Assembly: GCA_032717465.1 (NCBI GenBank)
Contig: CM064681.1
Location: forward strand, 11,892,235 to 11,956,234
Reading direction: 5' to 3'
DNA: 64,000 nucleotides
Source of the DNA: Coenobita brevimanus
Lineage: Eukaryota; Arthropoda; Malacostraca; Decapoda; Coenobitidae
Shown: one piece after another, positions 25,153-39,863 of the stretch
How positions within the stretch are numbered: the first letter of the stretch is position 1
Layout: every line of letters starts with the position of its first letter
Position numbers and translations under genes: made by a program
Notes under the pieces: generated by a model
The model's input: the letters and a program-made list of their open reading frames with translations, nothing else
Databases searched by the model: none
What the model was told of the DNA's origin: nothing

Positions 25153-26184
25153 TCATCCCACATTGAGATCAAAGAACTCACTCAGGTCACCATTCACTCT
25201 CACCGTAGCCCTAGCTCCTTTGTACATACTCTTCACAGCATTCAACAGTTTTCCCTCCACTCCATATATTCTTAATACCTTCCACATACCTTGCCTATCT
25301 ATTCTGTCATAAGCTTTCTTCAAGTCCATGAAGGCAGCATACACTTTCTTTCCCTTCTTTAGCTACTTCTCCACAAAACATCTTGGAACAAATCTCTAAT
25401 CTACACATCCTTTTCCCTTCCTAAATCCCCCTTGTTCTTCTCCAACTAGCTCCTCTGTCATATGCCTGACCCTATCAATGAGTATTCTACCATATATTTT
25501 TCCAGTCACACTATGAAGGCAAATACCCCTATGGTTACCACATACTTCTTTCTCCCCTTTTCCTTTGTATAAAGCAACAATTATACCTGATTTCCAGTCC
25601 TCTGGAACCCTTCCCTCTTCGCAAGCCAACCTACACAACTTCCATATCCACTCCACAACAATCTCACCCCCATAACTCAGCATTTCACCATACACTCCAT
25701 CAATTCCTGGGGCCTTTCCAATCTTTATTTTCTCCATTGCTTCCACTGCTTTCACCCTACTAATCTCTTCCTCTCTCCCTTCATCTCTTCTTCTCCCAGC
25801 CATTCCCCAACCATTTATACTCGCACTGCTCTCACTCTCTACGTTCAACAAATCCTCAAAGTGCTCCTTCCATCTCCTCAATTTCTCTCTCTTCTCCACC
25901 AACAATCTATTATTCCTATCTTTCACTCTTCTACTATTTCCCCTTTCACACTGCTTTACTTTCCTTACATCTTTCCAAAACAATTTCTTACTCTCCCTCC
26001 ATTTCACACTCAGATTCCTCCCAAATTCTTCATCCACTTTCTTCTTACTCTCCTTCATCAGTCTCTTCACTTCCCTTCTCCTGCTCACATATACCTCCCT
26101 CTTCTCTCTCTCATCTTCCTCCCTACCTCTATTCGCTAGCCGTTCACTATAAGCCTTCTTCTTTTGTTCCACAGCTCGTTTCAC
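25153..26184 (-). pseudogene. LINE-B3 linker and RT N-terminal part
   Basis: A clean 262-codon frame (26,184-25,396) contains the charged linker, GKAPGIDGVYGEMLSYGGEI, GNHRGICLHSVTGKIYGRIL and GGFRKGKGCVD. It stops at the shared nonsense codon. After a second shared stop, FMDLKKAYDRIDRQG and NAVKSMYKGARATVRVNGDL continue to 25,153. It ends before the catalytic FADD region. The frame is less damaged than in U1. Confidence 0.85.
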
Positions 26185-26208
26185 CTCATCATTCCACCAT
26201 GCTGTCCC

Positions 26209-27062
26209 TTACACATCCCTGCATCTCCTCCTCACTGCACAAACCACCTCACATGCTGCACCTATCTTTTCCGTGAATATCTTACATACGTCTTCCACCC
26301 CTTCCATCTGCTCTAACTCATGCCTTCCCAATCTTTCTTCCACTATGCTCTTATACTCTTCCATTTTCTCACAATCTTGCAACATCGCCACTCTTTTCAC
26401 AGGAGCTGTTTCCTCCTGTCTTCCCGTTCGTCTCTTCACCCATTTTCTTTGGAGCTTTACCTTGGCCATCACTAAGTGATGGTCCGAGACTCCATTCCCC
26501 TACCCTCTCCACACTCTTGCATCCAACACTTGTCCACACATACATAGTCTGTCATTGCCTTTTGTTCATCAAGTTCACCATCCATTCTCCTCATTACTCT
26601 CCATGTATACCTGTGGATCATCTTATGCCGATAGTAGGTGTCAGCTATTGCCATCCCCTTACCAGCACAGATGTCCACCAAAGCTCTACCATTCCCATCT
26701 AAATCAACTGGCACACCCCACTGACCAACCACTCCGACCACTCGTACATTCCCAACTTTGCCATTCATGTCTCCAATCAAAAGTATTCTCTCGCTCCTCT
26801 CAAATTTGTCCATACATGCTTCTACACTCACCCAAAACTCATCTTTCACTCTAGCAACTCTGTCGGCGTATTCGCACAAACAATCGCCCGCCCTTGAATA
26901 CCTACTTTCATCATCACCCATACAATCCTTGCATCCACTGTTCCATACTCTCTTGTATTCTCCTTCCACTTCTTTCATATCATCAGACATACTCCCTCTC
27001 TTTGCCCTCTCATTCTCATTAACTACCGCACATATACCTAAATCATATTCCAACTCTCTCAC
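26209..27062 (-). pseudogene. LINE-B3 endonuclease and linker
   Basis: The frame 27,062-26,472 is open through the endonuclease core: ELEYDLGICAVVNENERAK, then LIGDMNGKVGN (catalytic D-x-N), GKGMAIADTYYRHKMIHRYT and AMTDYVCVD. The region upstream (27,063-27,150) still reads VDIYGLTETKWW, the E-T-K glutamate motif, but a stop follows it. A frame change near 26,470 leads to the linker (26,472-26,209). Confidence 0.8.
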
Positions 27063-27344
27063 CCTTTCACCACCACCATTTAGTTTCAGTCAATCCATAT
27101 ATATCCACTCTTGCATCCTCAAGCACCTGAACAATCTCTCTCTCTTTCACTTTATCATTCACTCCTTTCACATTCCATGTCCCCACTCTCAGAATGTCCT
27201 TTGTCCGTTCGTTAGTCATCAACGTATGGTCCGTCCTGGTCCAAGGCGCTCTATTTGCTTGTTTAGTTAGTTCTTTTTCCGGGGTGAGGCACTAACCCAC
27301 CACCAACCCTTTTAGTCGCCTCGTACAATAAGCAGGGATACTCG

Positions 27345-27738
<394 letters not shown>

Positions 27739-27741
<3 letters not shown>

Positions 27742-28023
27742 CCCGCACAAAAATTATTCGCCACCTTAGGAAGTGATGGTCGTGAAAATGAGCAACTTTC
27801 CCAGACACACACGAGTCTGCAAATGTAGTGCCTCAAAACATGTACCACCCAGTAAGTGAATCTTTCTGCATTTTTGAATTCTAATAATTACCAACGATAA
27901 TACTGGCACTTATACGTAAAGGATGCCTCATATATCACAATGCTTCATCCATATTTCGGGATGGTACATGCTTAAAGAGTGCCGAGTAATTTTTGTGCTG
28001 GTGTATATATATGTATATAATTT

Positions 28024-28072
<49 letters not shown>

Positions 28073-28872
28073 ATTTGCACATAATCATTTAATAACATGG
28101 CCTTGCAAAGTGTATCATATTGCCTAGATATGTGTGAAATTTTCATGTGTCCTGCAAAATCAACACTTTAATACAATATTTTAATAGTTCCTTGATATTA
28201 CTTTAGTTCAGGCAAAAGATATATGACACGTCATAACTGCAACATTATGTAATATCTGTCGTAGTAGCACATCAATATTCTATTGGAATATGAAATATTC
28301 CTTGAATTCTAATGAGTGACTTGTGGACACAGGGGTAAGGGTATTAGCTCGTTGGAACGTCAGTCATCCAAATGAGACGGGAACTTGGATGGTGTCACTC
28401 GATGGAGCAGACAAATTTTCGAATTTACTTGAAAGCGTTTTGCTGTCGGATCACTTTACATTGTGCTTTCTACTTTCACATCGTCGGTAAATGTTCTGCC
28501 TCTTTAGCTTCGACCAACCAGAGTTACAACAGCTGTGACAAGATATGGGATGGGAGATTTTTAAAAGTGACGGGAGACACTATAACCTCTTCTTCCCTCG
28601 TGTATACCTGTCGTTTGTCCTATTTCAGGGAATGATATATATCATTGCAGTTCCAATGTCTTATTAAGTTTAATTTTACATACCGTAATATCGCAGTATT
28701 TACTTTAATTTGGCGGAAAATGGGAAAATATTAAAGAACTCATAAAACTTTGTCTGAAGGTGTTGATTTGGCAGGAAAAATGAAAATTTCTCAAGTATCT
28801 ATGCCATCTATTAGTCTCTGTAAGACATCGTTTTCGAATTAGTATATGTATAAAACTATTGTGTATATACAC
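27739..28872. other. Array spacer of U2, non-coding
   Basis: Collinear with the U1 and U3 spacers. It contains (GA)n at 28,030-28,070 and an open 87-codon frame at 28,372-28,635 of unknown significance. Confidence 0.7.
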
Positions 28873-28896
28873 TATATATATATATATATATATGTA

Positions 28897-29753
28897 CAGG
28901 GTGTTGCAGAAATACCTTTCAATAATCTCAGAACTCATAGTTCTAACAATAATAAATGCACTATACTGTATGATGGTATGAGGGATTCTGCATAATTACC
29001 GAGATATTGGACATCAATAAGTAAGTCTAAGGGATAATAACTAGAAAACTACCATCACCTCAATTATTTTATTCTGACGTGGATTCATGACATTTGGAGC
29101 CCTACGCTACCTTGAATAAGATGAATAATGAACCTTGAGCAGATCATAGTGCTTCATGTTTTTAAAACCGGATAAAGGTACACCAAATGTTGCCGATGTG
29201 AGAAGCGGGTACACAGCGGGTAAGTACCAGCAGTCTAGAGGAAGCACCAGACATGGAAGCATATATATTTCTCGATTACACGGACATGCTTCTTACCTTA
29301 GGTGCAGCGGGAGGAAATGCATCCGAAGCATTATGGATGTATGGAGAACGTTTTGCAACCAGAGGCTGCCATCTCGACCTACATTCCTCTCTGTTGAAAG
29401 ACGACAACTGGAAAACGGCACACTGAACGCACGTCCATTAGATAGATTAAGGCCACGTAATGGGCAACTACTTGATGCAAAGAAAGACATTCTTGAAGAT
29501 CTGTCTACACGCACTCGTCAACTTGGTGCGAGATTTGATATTGATCATGCAACTGTATGGCGGATTGTACACAGGAGTGGTCTGCACCCATACCATCACC
29601 AAAATGTCCATGCACTGAGTGAACGTGATTATCTCCCACGAATGGTGTTTTGCCGATGGCTTCTTAGTCAACAGAGAGAGAACAACGGTTTTACTGTACT
29701 CGTATTATTTACTGATAAGGGTACACTCACAAGAGACGGCATGGTAAACGTAC

Positions 29754-29818
<65 letters not shown>

Positions 29819-30575
29819 TGGCAGCGGAAACTCCACATGCAACAACAACTACGGGACATCAGGAACAATTTTCGATCAATATTTGGGTAGGTATTCATGA
29901 TGACCATTTAGCTGGACCTTTTCTGCTACCTGAATGACTGACAGCCAATGAGTACACCAGGTTCCTTCAGGATGATGTACACATACTGCATGAGGATGTG
30001 CCCCTCAGGACCCGTAACCAAATGTGGTTCATACGTGATGGGGCTCCACCTCACTTCGCATGTGCTACGAGGGACTACCTTAATGTTTGGTACCCTGACA
30101 AGTGGATTGGGCATGGTTTTCCTGTCGCATGGGCACCTAGATCACCTGACCTAAATCAACTTGATTTTAATCTTTAGGGTCATCTGAAGAGCAGGGTATA
30201 CGCAACACGAATCAACACCAGTGAAGCACTGTGGCACCGAGTTCAAAATGGTTCCAGGGATGTCCGTAACACACCAGGGGTATTTGAACGAGTACGCCAG
30301 TTGCTTGTGCTCTGTGCCCAAGCTTGTATTAACGAGGGAGGGAGAAATTTCGAGCATCTGTTGTAAATACACTCCAGATGTCATAAAATCCATGTCAGAA
30401 TAAAATGACTGAGGTAATGACAGTTTTCTCGTTTTTTATCCCCTAGACTTATTTATTTAATGTAAAATGTCCAATATCTAGGAAATTATGCAGAATCCCT
30501 CATACTATCATACAGTACAGTGCATTTATTATTGTTAGGGCTGTTCGTTCTGATATTATTGAAAGGTATTTCTGG

Positions 30576-30580
<5 letters not shown>
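28897..30580 (+). mobile_element. Mariner-like transposon M2
   Basis: Left end CAGGGTGTTGCAGAAATACC at 28,897, preceded by TA. The right end is near 30,580, again merging into (CA)n, with GGAACAC instead of GCAACAC. It has the same 115-bp inverted repeats as M1. It is directly followed by a compound microsatellite and M3 in the same orientation. Confidence 0.87.
29156..30366 (+). pseudogene. M2 transposase, broken
   Basis: Frames as in M1. The open part 29,156-29,890 covers the HTH region and LFTDKGTLT, where the residue after the first Asp is Lys. It runs into a (CA)n insertion of about 61 bp at 29,757-29,817 that throws it out of frame. Downstream, GAPPHFACATRDYLN is intact, but the conserved NLWGH segment has TAG for Trp near 30,175. 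A stop (TGA) also replaces Arg near 29,935. It is non-functional. Confidence 0.85.
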
Positions 30581-30625
<45 letters not shown>

Positions 30626-30657
30626 GAGAGAGAGAGAGAGAGAGAGACAGAAAGACA

Positions 30658-30717
<60 letters not shown>
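30577..30717. repeat. (CA)n(GA)n(TA)n between M2 and M3
   Basis: CA, GA, short GACA and TA blocks joining the right end of M2 to the left end of M3. Confidence 0.95.
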
Positions 30718-30719
<2 letters not shown>

Positions 30720-31582
30720 GGGTGTTGCAGAAATACCTTTCAATAATCTCAGAACTCATAGTTCTAACAATAATAAATGCACTATACTGTATGATGGTAT
30801 GAGGGATTCTGCATAATTACCGAGATATTGGACATCAATAATAAGTCTAAGGGATAATAACAAGAAAACTACGATCACCTCCATTATTTTATTCTGACGT
30901 GGATTCATGAAATTTAGAGCCCTATGCTACCTTGAATAAGATGAATAATGAACCTTGAGCAGATCATAGTGCTTTATGTTTTTTAAACCGGATAAAGGTA
31001 CACCAAATGTCGCCGATGTGAGAAGCGGGTACACAACGGGTAAGTACCAGCACTTTAGAGGAAGCACCAAACATGGAAGCATATATATTTGCCGATTACA
31101 CGGACATGCTTCTTACCTTAGGTGCAGCGGGAGGAAATGCATCCGAAGCATTAAGGATGTATGGAGAACGTTTCGCAACCAGAGGCTGCCATCTCGACCT
31201 ACATTCCTCTCTGCTGAAAGACGACAACTGGAAAACGGCACACTGAACGCACGTCCATTAGGCAGAGGAAGGCCACGTAATGGGCAACTACTTGATGCAA
31301 AAAAAAGACATTCTTGAAGATCTGTCTAAACGCACTCGTCAACTTGGTGCGAGATTTGATATTGATCATGCAACTGTATGGCGGATTGTACACAGGAGTG
31401 GTCTGCACCCATACCATCACCAAAATGTCTATGCACTGAGTGAATGTGATTATCTCCCACGAATGGTGTTTTGTCGATGGCTTCTTAGTCAACAGAGAGA
31501 GAACAACGGTTTTACTGTACTCGTATTATTTACTGATGAGGGCACACTCACAAGAGACGTCATGGTAAACGTACATAACACA

Positions 31583-31648
<66 letters not shown>

Positions 31649-32394
31649 GGCAGCAGAAACTCCACATGCAACAACAACTACGGGACATCAGGAACAATTT
31701 TCGATCAATAATTGGGTAGGTATTCATGATGACCATTTAGCTGGACCTTTTCTGCTACCTGAACGACTGACAGCCAATGAATACACCAGGTTCCTTCAGG
31801 ATGATGTACACATACTGCATGAGGATGTGCCCCTCAGGACCCGTAACCAAATGTGGTTCATGCGTGATGGGGCTCCACCTCACTTTGCATGTGCTACGAG
31901 GGACTACCTTAATGTTTGGTACCCTAACAAGTGGATTGGGCGTGGTTGTCCTGTCGCATGGGCACCTAGATAACCTGACCTAAATCAACTTGACTTTAAT
32001 CTTTGGGGTCATCTGAAGACCAGGGTATACGCAACACGAATCAACACCAGTGAAGCACTGTGGCACCGAGTTCAAAATGGTTCCAGGGATGTCCGTAACA
32101 CACCAGGGGTATTTGAACGAGTACGCCAGTTGCTTGTGCTCCGTGCCCAACAAGGGAGGGAGAAATTTCGAGCATCTATTGTAAATACAGTCCAGATGTC
32201 ATAAAATCTATGTCAGAATAAAATGACTGAGGTAATGACAGTTTTCTCGTTTTTTATCCCCTAGACTTATTTATTTAATGTAAAATGTCCAATATCTAAG
32301 AAATTATGCAGAATCCCTCATACTATCATACAGTACTGTGCATTTATTATTGTTAGAGCTCTTCGTTCTGATATTATTGAAAGGTATTTCTGGA

Positions 32395-32398
<4 letters not shown>
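30718..32398 (+). mobile_element. Mariner-like transposon M3
   Basis: Left end CAGGGTGTTGC at 30,718, right end near 32,398 merging into (CA)n. It is tandem with M2 and, before the LTR element inserted, with M4. Confidence 0.87.
30976..32185 (+). pseudogene. M3 transposase, broken
   Basis: Collinear with M1. Lesions: 8 A residues instead of 7 near 31,300 cause a frameshift. A (CGCA)(CA)n insertion of about 69 bp lies at 31,578-31,646. TAA replaces the Ser codon of RSPDLN near 31,972. An 11-bp deletion after GTGCCCAA lies near 32,150. The DUF4817-like N-terminus is out of frame as in all copies. Confidence 0.85.
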
Positions 32399-32455
<57 letters not shown>

Positions 32456-32470
32456 GAAAGACAGACAGAC

Positions 32471-32528
<58 letters not shown>
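32393..32528. repeat. (CA)n(GA)n(GACA)n(TA)n after M3
   Basis: Compound microsatellite. Its (TA)n part was the target of the LTR retrotransposon, and the residual TA continues after the 3' LTR at 37,952-37,960. Confidence 0.95.
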
Positions 32529-32532
<4 letters not shown>

Positions 32533-33318
32533 ACATAGCCTATGATTTCATCATCCCTTGTGTAATTTTAACGCACAGTATGCTGCATGTTTGATCACGA
32601 GTGTGTTCTGCCTCAGTTCCCCCCTTCTACCGTTATAGTAGAGTAAGTCGACATTTCTGTTATTCAGTGCGGGATTGTCATCTCTTTGTCCCCATGGCTT
32701 CATTTGCGCGTCCTTCTTACAAGTTGTATCAAGCTCTGCTGGCCCCTATATAATGAGCTCAGTCTCTGCATCATTGCCACTTAGATCTACTCCTCATTTT
32801 GTTCACATCTCTGTCCTCCCCTGTACAGATGTTATTATTGTGAGTGCTCAAGAAATCTCCAAACATCTAGCAGCTGTGTGTGTAATTTGAGTATAAGTGT
32901 TATTGCATTTTTTCTTGTACTGTGTAACATAAGGTTGATTCTTAGGCCTAGTGGGGTTTTTGATTAATGTTGGGTTTTATGTCAGTCATTTTTGATAATA
33001 GTTTTTATCTGTAATAATTTATCTTGCATTAACTGAGCATTACCTGGTGTATTTTCATTTTATCAGGGCTGACTTAGGTAAATTTACTCTTGCTAATTTC
33101 GTGTTAATAGAGGCTATTGCAGTTAACCATATATTTAACCTGTTTATTTGCCATTACATTATCCTTGAGTCCTGAATGTTTTGTTGTTAGTTTGTGCATT
33201 AAACTTTAACTTGTAATTTTACCCAACTCTTTTGTTTGAACCTGGAACTTTACGGGACAGTAGTGATTTTCTAGTATTCTCACTTAAAGTGTACATTATC
33301 TTTCTCTGTTCCGTAACA
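32529..33318 (+). repeat. 5' LTR
   Basis: Begins TGTTACATAGCC and ends CCGTAACA. It would hold the promoter for the element. It is followed by TAAATTTGGCGACC, the likely primer-binding region, but I could not match it to a specific tRNA. Confidence 0.92.
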
Positions 33319-33402
33319 TAAATTTGGCGACCTCATATCAGGATATTCAGGATATTATCATAAGGATATTGCTTGATATTTTGTGACTGTTACTTATTCA
33401 TT

Positions 33403-34509
33403 ATGTCTACTATTACTACACTTGATGAAGCCAAAGATTTTTTGTCAAATGTGCAAACAGTGTGTGATGTAGAAAACAGAACAAAGAATGAACTTAAGCT
33501 TGTTGCTCAACAATTGGGAATTGCTGTTCGCTCTCATCATTCTAAAGATCAAATTGTTGACATGATTAATGAAAGCTTGTTTAATGTAACTCCTCCAAAT
33601 GAGCAAACGCAGATTGAATTAGCTAAGTTACAGCTAGCCCTGCAGGAGGCTAAGGCTAAGGAGGCGGAGTCTCGTGTTAAGGAGGCTGAATTTCAGGCCC
33701 GTGCTAAAGAGGCTGAGGCACAAGTTGAAATTGCTAGGATTCAGGCAGACCATGAGTATCGCATGAAACAAGGTGGAACTGGATCATCTAGCTCTGATGA
33801 TTTTGATGTGGCTAAAAATGTTAAACTTGTCCCTCCTTTTAATGAATCTGATTTAACAAAGTATTTTCAGTTGTTTGAGAGGGTAGCTACAGGTTTTAAC
33901 TGGCCTAAGGAGTATTGGCCAGTACTCCTTTAAACTGCTCTCACCGGTAAAGCTCAAGTAACTTATGCATCTTTGCCTCAGGATCAGTCTGATAATTATG
34001 ATGTAGTTAAGAGCTTGATTCTTAAGGCCTATGAGCTTGTTCCTGAAGCTTACAGAGTAAAATTTAGGACAACTTACAAGCAAGATAAGCAATCCCATGT
34101 TGAGTATGCAAAAATCAAAGAAGATTTGTTAGAGCAGTGGTTAAATTCTAAGAATGTGGATTCTGATTTTGACAAATTTAAGCAGATGATTTTGCTGGAG
34201 GACTTCAAAAGGTGTATTAGTAAAGATGTAAGCCTATATCTTGATGAGAAAAGGATAGATAATTTGTCTGATGCTGCAGTTTTAGCTGATTAATATGTTC
34301 TCACTCACAAGAGATATTCTAAAGAAAAAGGGAAAGCTGAGAGTAAGTACGTTGCCTCTACTCAGAGTACAGGTAACAGGAAAGAGAATAAAGATGATGT
34401 TTCTCAGGAAGTAAATACCAGCTTCACCTCTAGATTTCAGAAAAGTAAATGTACTTATTGTAGTAAGCTTGGTCATACTACGAAGAGATGTTTCAGGAGA
34501 CAGCGTGAT
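33403..34509 (+). pseudogene. Gmr1-like gag with two nonsense codons
   Basis: The best start is the ATG at 33,403. An N-terminal helix-rich part is followed by a strongly charged AKEAESRVKEAEFQARAKEA coiled coil near 33,650-33,740. The capsid-like region has LVPPFNESDLTKYFQLFERV near 33,830-33,890 and a SCAN-like segment (LKAYELVPEAYRVKFR near 34,020-34,070). A CX2CX4HX4C zinc knuckle (CTYCSKLGHTTKRC) lies near 34,450. In-frame TAA codons occur at 33,931-33,933 and 34,291-34,293. The frame is otherwise continuous with pol, which suggests a single gag-pol ORF originally. Confidence 0.85.
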
Positions 34510-37002
34510 GTGAACAAAAAGGAGTCTTTAAATATTCAGTCAATTGGTCTAGTGTCCACTCTTGAGAGTTCCCAGAATTCTTTAACTGAGTTAACTGAAC
34601 CTGCTTTGAGGGGTAACTTAAATTCTCATGATGGAGCTCCTCTTTTGAGCAGTAACGTGGGTGACACTCTCAAGAGTTCATGTGCTAATTTCCTGTCTGA
34701 TGGTTTTGTCAGTCCTCTGGACAGTAATGACAGGAAATCAGTTAAAATATATCGTGATACAGGTGCTTGCCAATCCCTTATGCTGACCAGTGTTCTAGGC
34801 TCTAATGTTAATTCCTCTGATGAAACTGTAATCTTACAAGGTGTAGGGAATAATTACTTCTCTGTCCCTCTGTGCAGAGTGAATTTAGAGTCTGGTTTTG
34901 TTAATGGTTCCGTTATGGTTGGGTTGGTTGAGACATTCCCAATGTCAGGTGTAACTTTCTTACTTGGAAATGATATTGGTGGAAGTCAAGTGTGTCCAGC
35001 TCCTCAGTTGTCTAGTGAGCCAGTGGCTGTGTCCCAGGATTGTGATGTCCCTGATGTGTTCCCTGCATGTGCTGTCACTAGGGCTAAGTCTAAAGTTACT
35101 GGTGATTTAGAGGATAATGATGATGATGATGTTGTCCTAGCTGACACTTTTCTTGCTAATTTGGACCACTCACCAGATGAGGCAGTACCCCGTAGTGTTG
35201 ATAATTTGTCTCGTCAAGAGTTGGTTGAGTTGCAGGTTGCTGACCCTGAGTTGAAAGGTCTAGCTAACTCTGCTTACAGTGAAGAAGAGTCAGCCGGTGC
35301 TTCTACTTGTTATTATATAAAGTCAGGAGTACTTATGAGGAAGTGGAGACCCCCAACAGCATCAGCCGACTGTGAATGGGAGGTTGTACATCAAGTTGTC
35401 ATCCCTCGTGTTTGTAGGCAGGATATCATTCGAGTGGCTCATGATTCCAGTTTGGCAGGACACCTTGGAGTGAGGAAGACTGTGGCACGCATTTTGAAAC
35501 ACTTCTACTGGCCAGGTATCTTCAGGGATGTTTCCTGGTATTGTAAGTCTTGTCACACCTGTCAAGTTGTGGGGAAGTGTAATCAGACCGAAAAGGTTGC
35601 ACCTCTAGTTCCCATTCCTCCTTTTGAGGCGCCTTTCACCCGTGTGTTGGTGCATATTGTGGGCCCTCTTCCTAAGACTTCTTCAGGATTTTCTTATGTG
35701 TTGACCATGATTGATATGGCTACTCGTTATCCTGAAGCCATTCCACTTAGAAACATCTCAGCAAAGAACGTGGTTAAGGAAATGCTAGGGTTCTTCACAA
35801 AGTTTGGTCTGCCCAAGGAGGTACAGTCCGACTGGGGAAGTAATTTCATGTCAAATGTTTTCAAGCAGTCTTTGAAAGAGTTGGGCATCACCCAGATCAC
35901 GTCTTCAGCTTACCATCCCCAGACCCAAGGAGCGTTGGAGAGATATCATCAAACACTCAAATCGATGCTCAAGAAATACTGTTTGGAACATCAGAAAGAC
36001 TGGGATAAAGGTCTTCCATTCGTTGTGTTTGCCGCAAGAGAATCTCCAAATGAATCACTGGGCTTCTCACCTTTTGAACTACTGTTTGGCCATGAAGTAA
36101 GAGGACCCCTTAAGTTACTCAAGGAATGCTGGCTGTCGGAGGAAGATGACGTCAACCTGCTGGAGTATGTGATGAAGTTCAAAGAACGGCTGTCCACTGC
36201 TTTACAACTGGCGAGAGAGAATTTAGGAGCTGCTCAGGAGAAGATGAAGACTTGGTATGATAAGAAGTCCAGGTTACGCCACTTTCAGCCAGGAGATCAG
36301 GTTTTGATTCTGCTACCAGTTCATGGGCAACCTCTTCAAGCCAAGTTTAGTGGCCCTTATTTCGTGGAGAAGAAACTCAGTGATGTCAACTATGTCATCG
36401 CCACACCAGATCGTAGAATGAACAAGCAACTATGTCACATCAACATGCTAAAGTTATATCACAGGCGGGACGAAAATAATCCAGTCTGCACTGTAGCTGT
36501 TCCACCCGAGTCTGCAAGTGAAGCTCTCCCATGCAGCATGAGCCTGAGTGATAGTTTGGGGAAGAATCCTGATATCATGAATGATCTCCAGACTAAGCTT
36601 TCTCATCTACCTCCCGAGGAAAGGCAGGAGTTTTCGGCATTACTGCAGGAGTACCCGCAAGTGTTCCGTGCCACTCCAGGAAGAACCACTGTGTTGATGC
36701 ATGATGTCGATGTTGGAGACGCAAAGCCAATTAAATTGCCTCCTTACCGTGTGAACCCAGTGAAAGTTCCTCTCATCCAGAAGGAGCTTGGCTACCTGTT
36801 GGACCACAAGATGATTGAGCCCTGTCAGAGCGAGTGGAGATCTCCTGTCACTCTGGTCCCTAAGCCATGTGGGTCACAGCGGCTTTGCATTGACTACAGA
36901 CGTGTTAATCAGATAACCAAAACAGACACTTACCCTCTCCCTCGTGTGGAAGATTGCATAGACAAGATCGGAAAGGCTAGGTACATAAGTTTGATTTGTT
37001 AA
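34510..37002 (+). pseudogene. Gmr1-like pol: protease, integrase, partial RT
   Basis: An 830-codon open frame. Protease: YRDTGACQSLM near residue 82 (active-site D-T-G). Integrase zinc-binding HHCC: HDSSLAGHLGVRKT to CKSCHTC, residues about 310-352. Integrase core about 375-500: the position of the first catalytic Asp is His (LVHIVGPLP, codon 35,653-35,655), the second is present (VQSDWGSNF) and the Glu is present (QTQGALERYH). RT start about 735-830: LPPYRVNP, MIEPCQSEWRSPVTLVPKP, RLCIDYRRVNQIT. A small deletion shifts the frame after ARYIS. The remnant continues in another frame to about 37,090, and then the YxDD box and RNase H are missing. Confidence 0.87.
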
Positions 37003-37150
37003 AGGGATACTGGCAAGTACCTATGACTGAACGTGCTAGGGAGATCTCATGTTTTGTAACATTAGGAAAGACCTTTGCATGGTCTGTAATGCCATATACA
37101 GATTGTATTAGAGTAATAAGAAATTTCCTTTGTAAATTTCTTTTTTCTTT

Positions 37151-37159
37151 GTGGGGAGG
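37151..37159 (+). other. Polypurine tract
   Basis: GTGGGGAGG directly precedes the 3' LTR. It is the expected plus-strand primer site, with one T in the run. Confidence 0.7.
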
Positions 37160-37951
37160 TGTTACATAGCCTATGATTTCATCATCCTTTGTGTAATTTT
37201 AACGCACAGTATGCTGCATGTTTGATCACGAGCGTGTTCTGCCTCAGTTCCCCCCTTCTACCGTTATAGTAGAGCAAGTCGACATCTCTGTTATTCAGTG
37301 CGGGATTGTCATCTCTTTGTCCCCATGGCTTCATTTGCGCGTCCTTCTTACAAGTTGTATCAAGCTCTGCTGGCCCCTATATAATGAGCTCAGTCTCTGC
37401 ATCATTGCCACTTAGATCTACTCCTCATTTTGTTCACATCTCTGTCCTCCCCTGTACAGATATTATTATTGTGAGTGCTCAAGAAATCTCCAAACATCTA
37501 GCAGCTGTGTGTGTAATTTGAGTATAAGTGTTATTGCATTTTTTCTTGTACTGTGTAACATAAGGTTGATTCTTAGGCCTAGTGGGGTTTTTGATTAATG
37601 TTGGGTTTTATGTCAGTCATTTTTTATAATAGTTTTTATCTGTAATAATTTATCTTGCATTAACTGAGCATTACCTGGTGTATTTTCATTTTATCAGGGC
37701 TGACTTAGATAAATTTACTCTTGCTAATTTCGTGTTAATAGAGGCTATCGCAGTTAACCATATATTTAACCTGTTTATTTGCCATTACATTATCCTTATG
37801 AGTCCTGAATGTTTTGTTGTTAGTTTGTGCATTAAACTTTAACTTGTAATTTTACCCAACTCTTTTGTTTGAACCTGGAACTTTACGGGACAGTAGTGAT
37901 TTTCTAGTATTCTCACTTAAAGTGTACATTATCTTTCGCTGTTCCGTAACA
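37160..37951 (+). repeat. 3' LTR
   Basis: A 792-bp copy of the 5' LTR with about nine substitutions and a 2-bp insertion (CCTTATGAGTCC versus CCTTGAGTCC). It is followed by ATATATATA and the left end of M4. Confidence 0.92.
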
Positions 37952-37964
37952 ATATATATATGTA

Positions 37965-39832
<1,868 letters not shown>

Positions 39833-39863
39833 GGTAGGTGGGGATGCTTACCAACCACACTCG

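Larger units (their letters stand above)
32529..37951 (+). mobile_element. Gmr1-like Ty3/gypsy LTR retrotransposon, deleted
   Basis: A 5.4-kb element with two LTRs of about 790 bp, TG...CA ends and ATAT on both outer flanks, inserted in a (TA)n tract. It has a single-frame gag-pol organisation in the order gag (SCAN-like region, CCHC knuckle), protease, integrase, then reverse transcriptase. Integrase before RT is the diagnostic order of the Gmr1 clade, whose gag is the proposed source of the SCAN domain. Most of RT and all of RNase H are deleted. The LTRs differ by about nine substitutions and one 2-bp indel, so the insertion is fairly recent. Confidence 0.88.

Noticed and set aside
28022..30760. 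CRISPR-like regular spacing of repeats
   Set aside because: The repeats are simple dinucleotide tracts and transposon ends without short conserved direct repeats and unique spacers. The genome type is eukaryotic.
33373..34300. Retroviral envelope or endogenous virus
   Set aside because: The LTR element has gag, protease, integrase and RT remnants of Gmr1-like Ty3/gypsy type and no envelope-like ORF. It is a retrotransposon, not a viral insertion.
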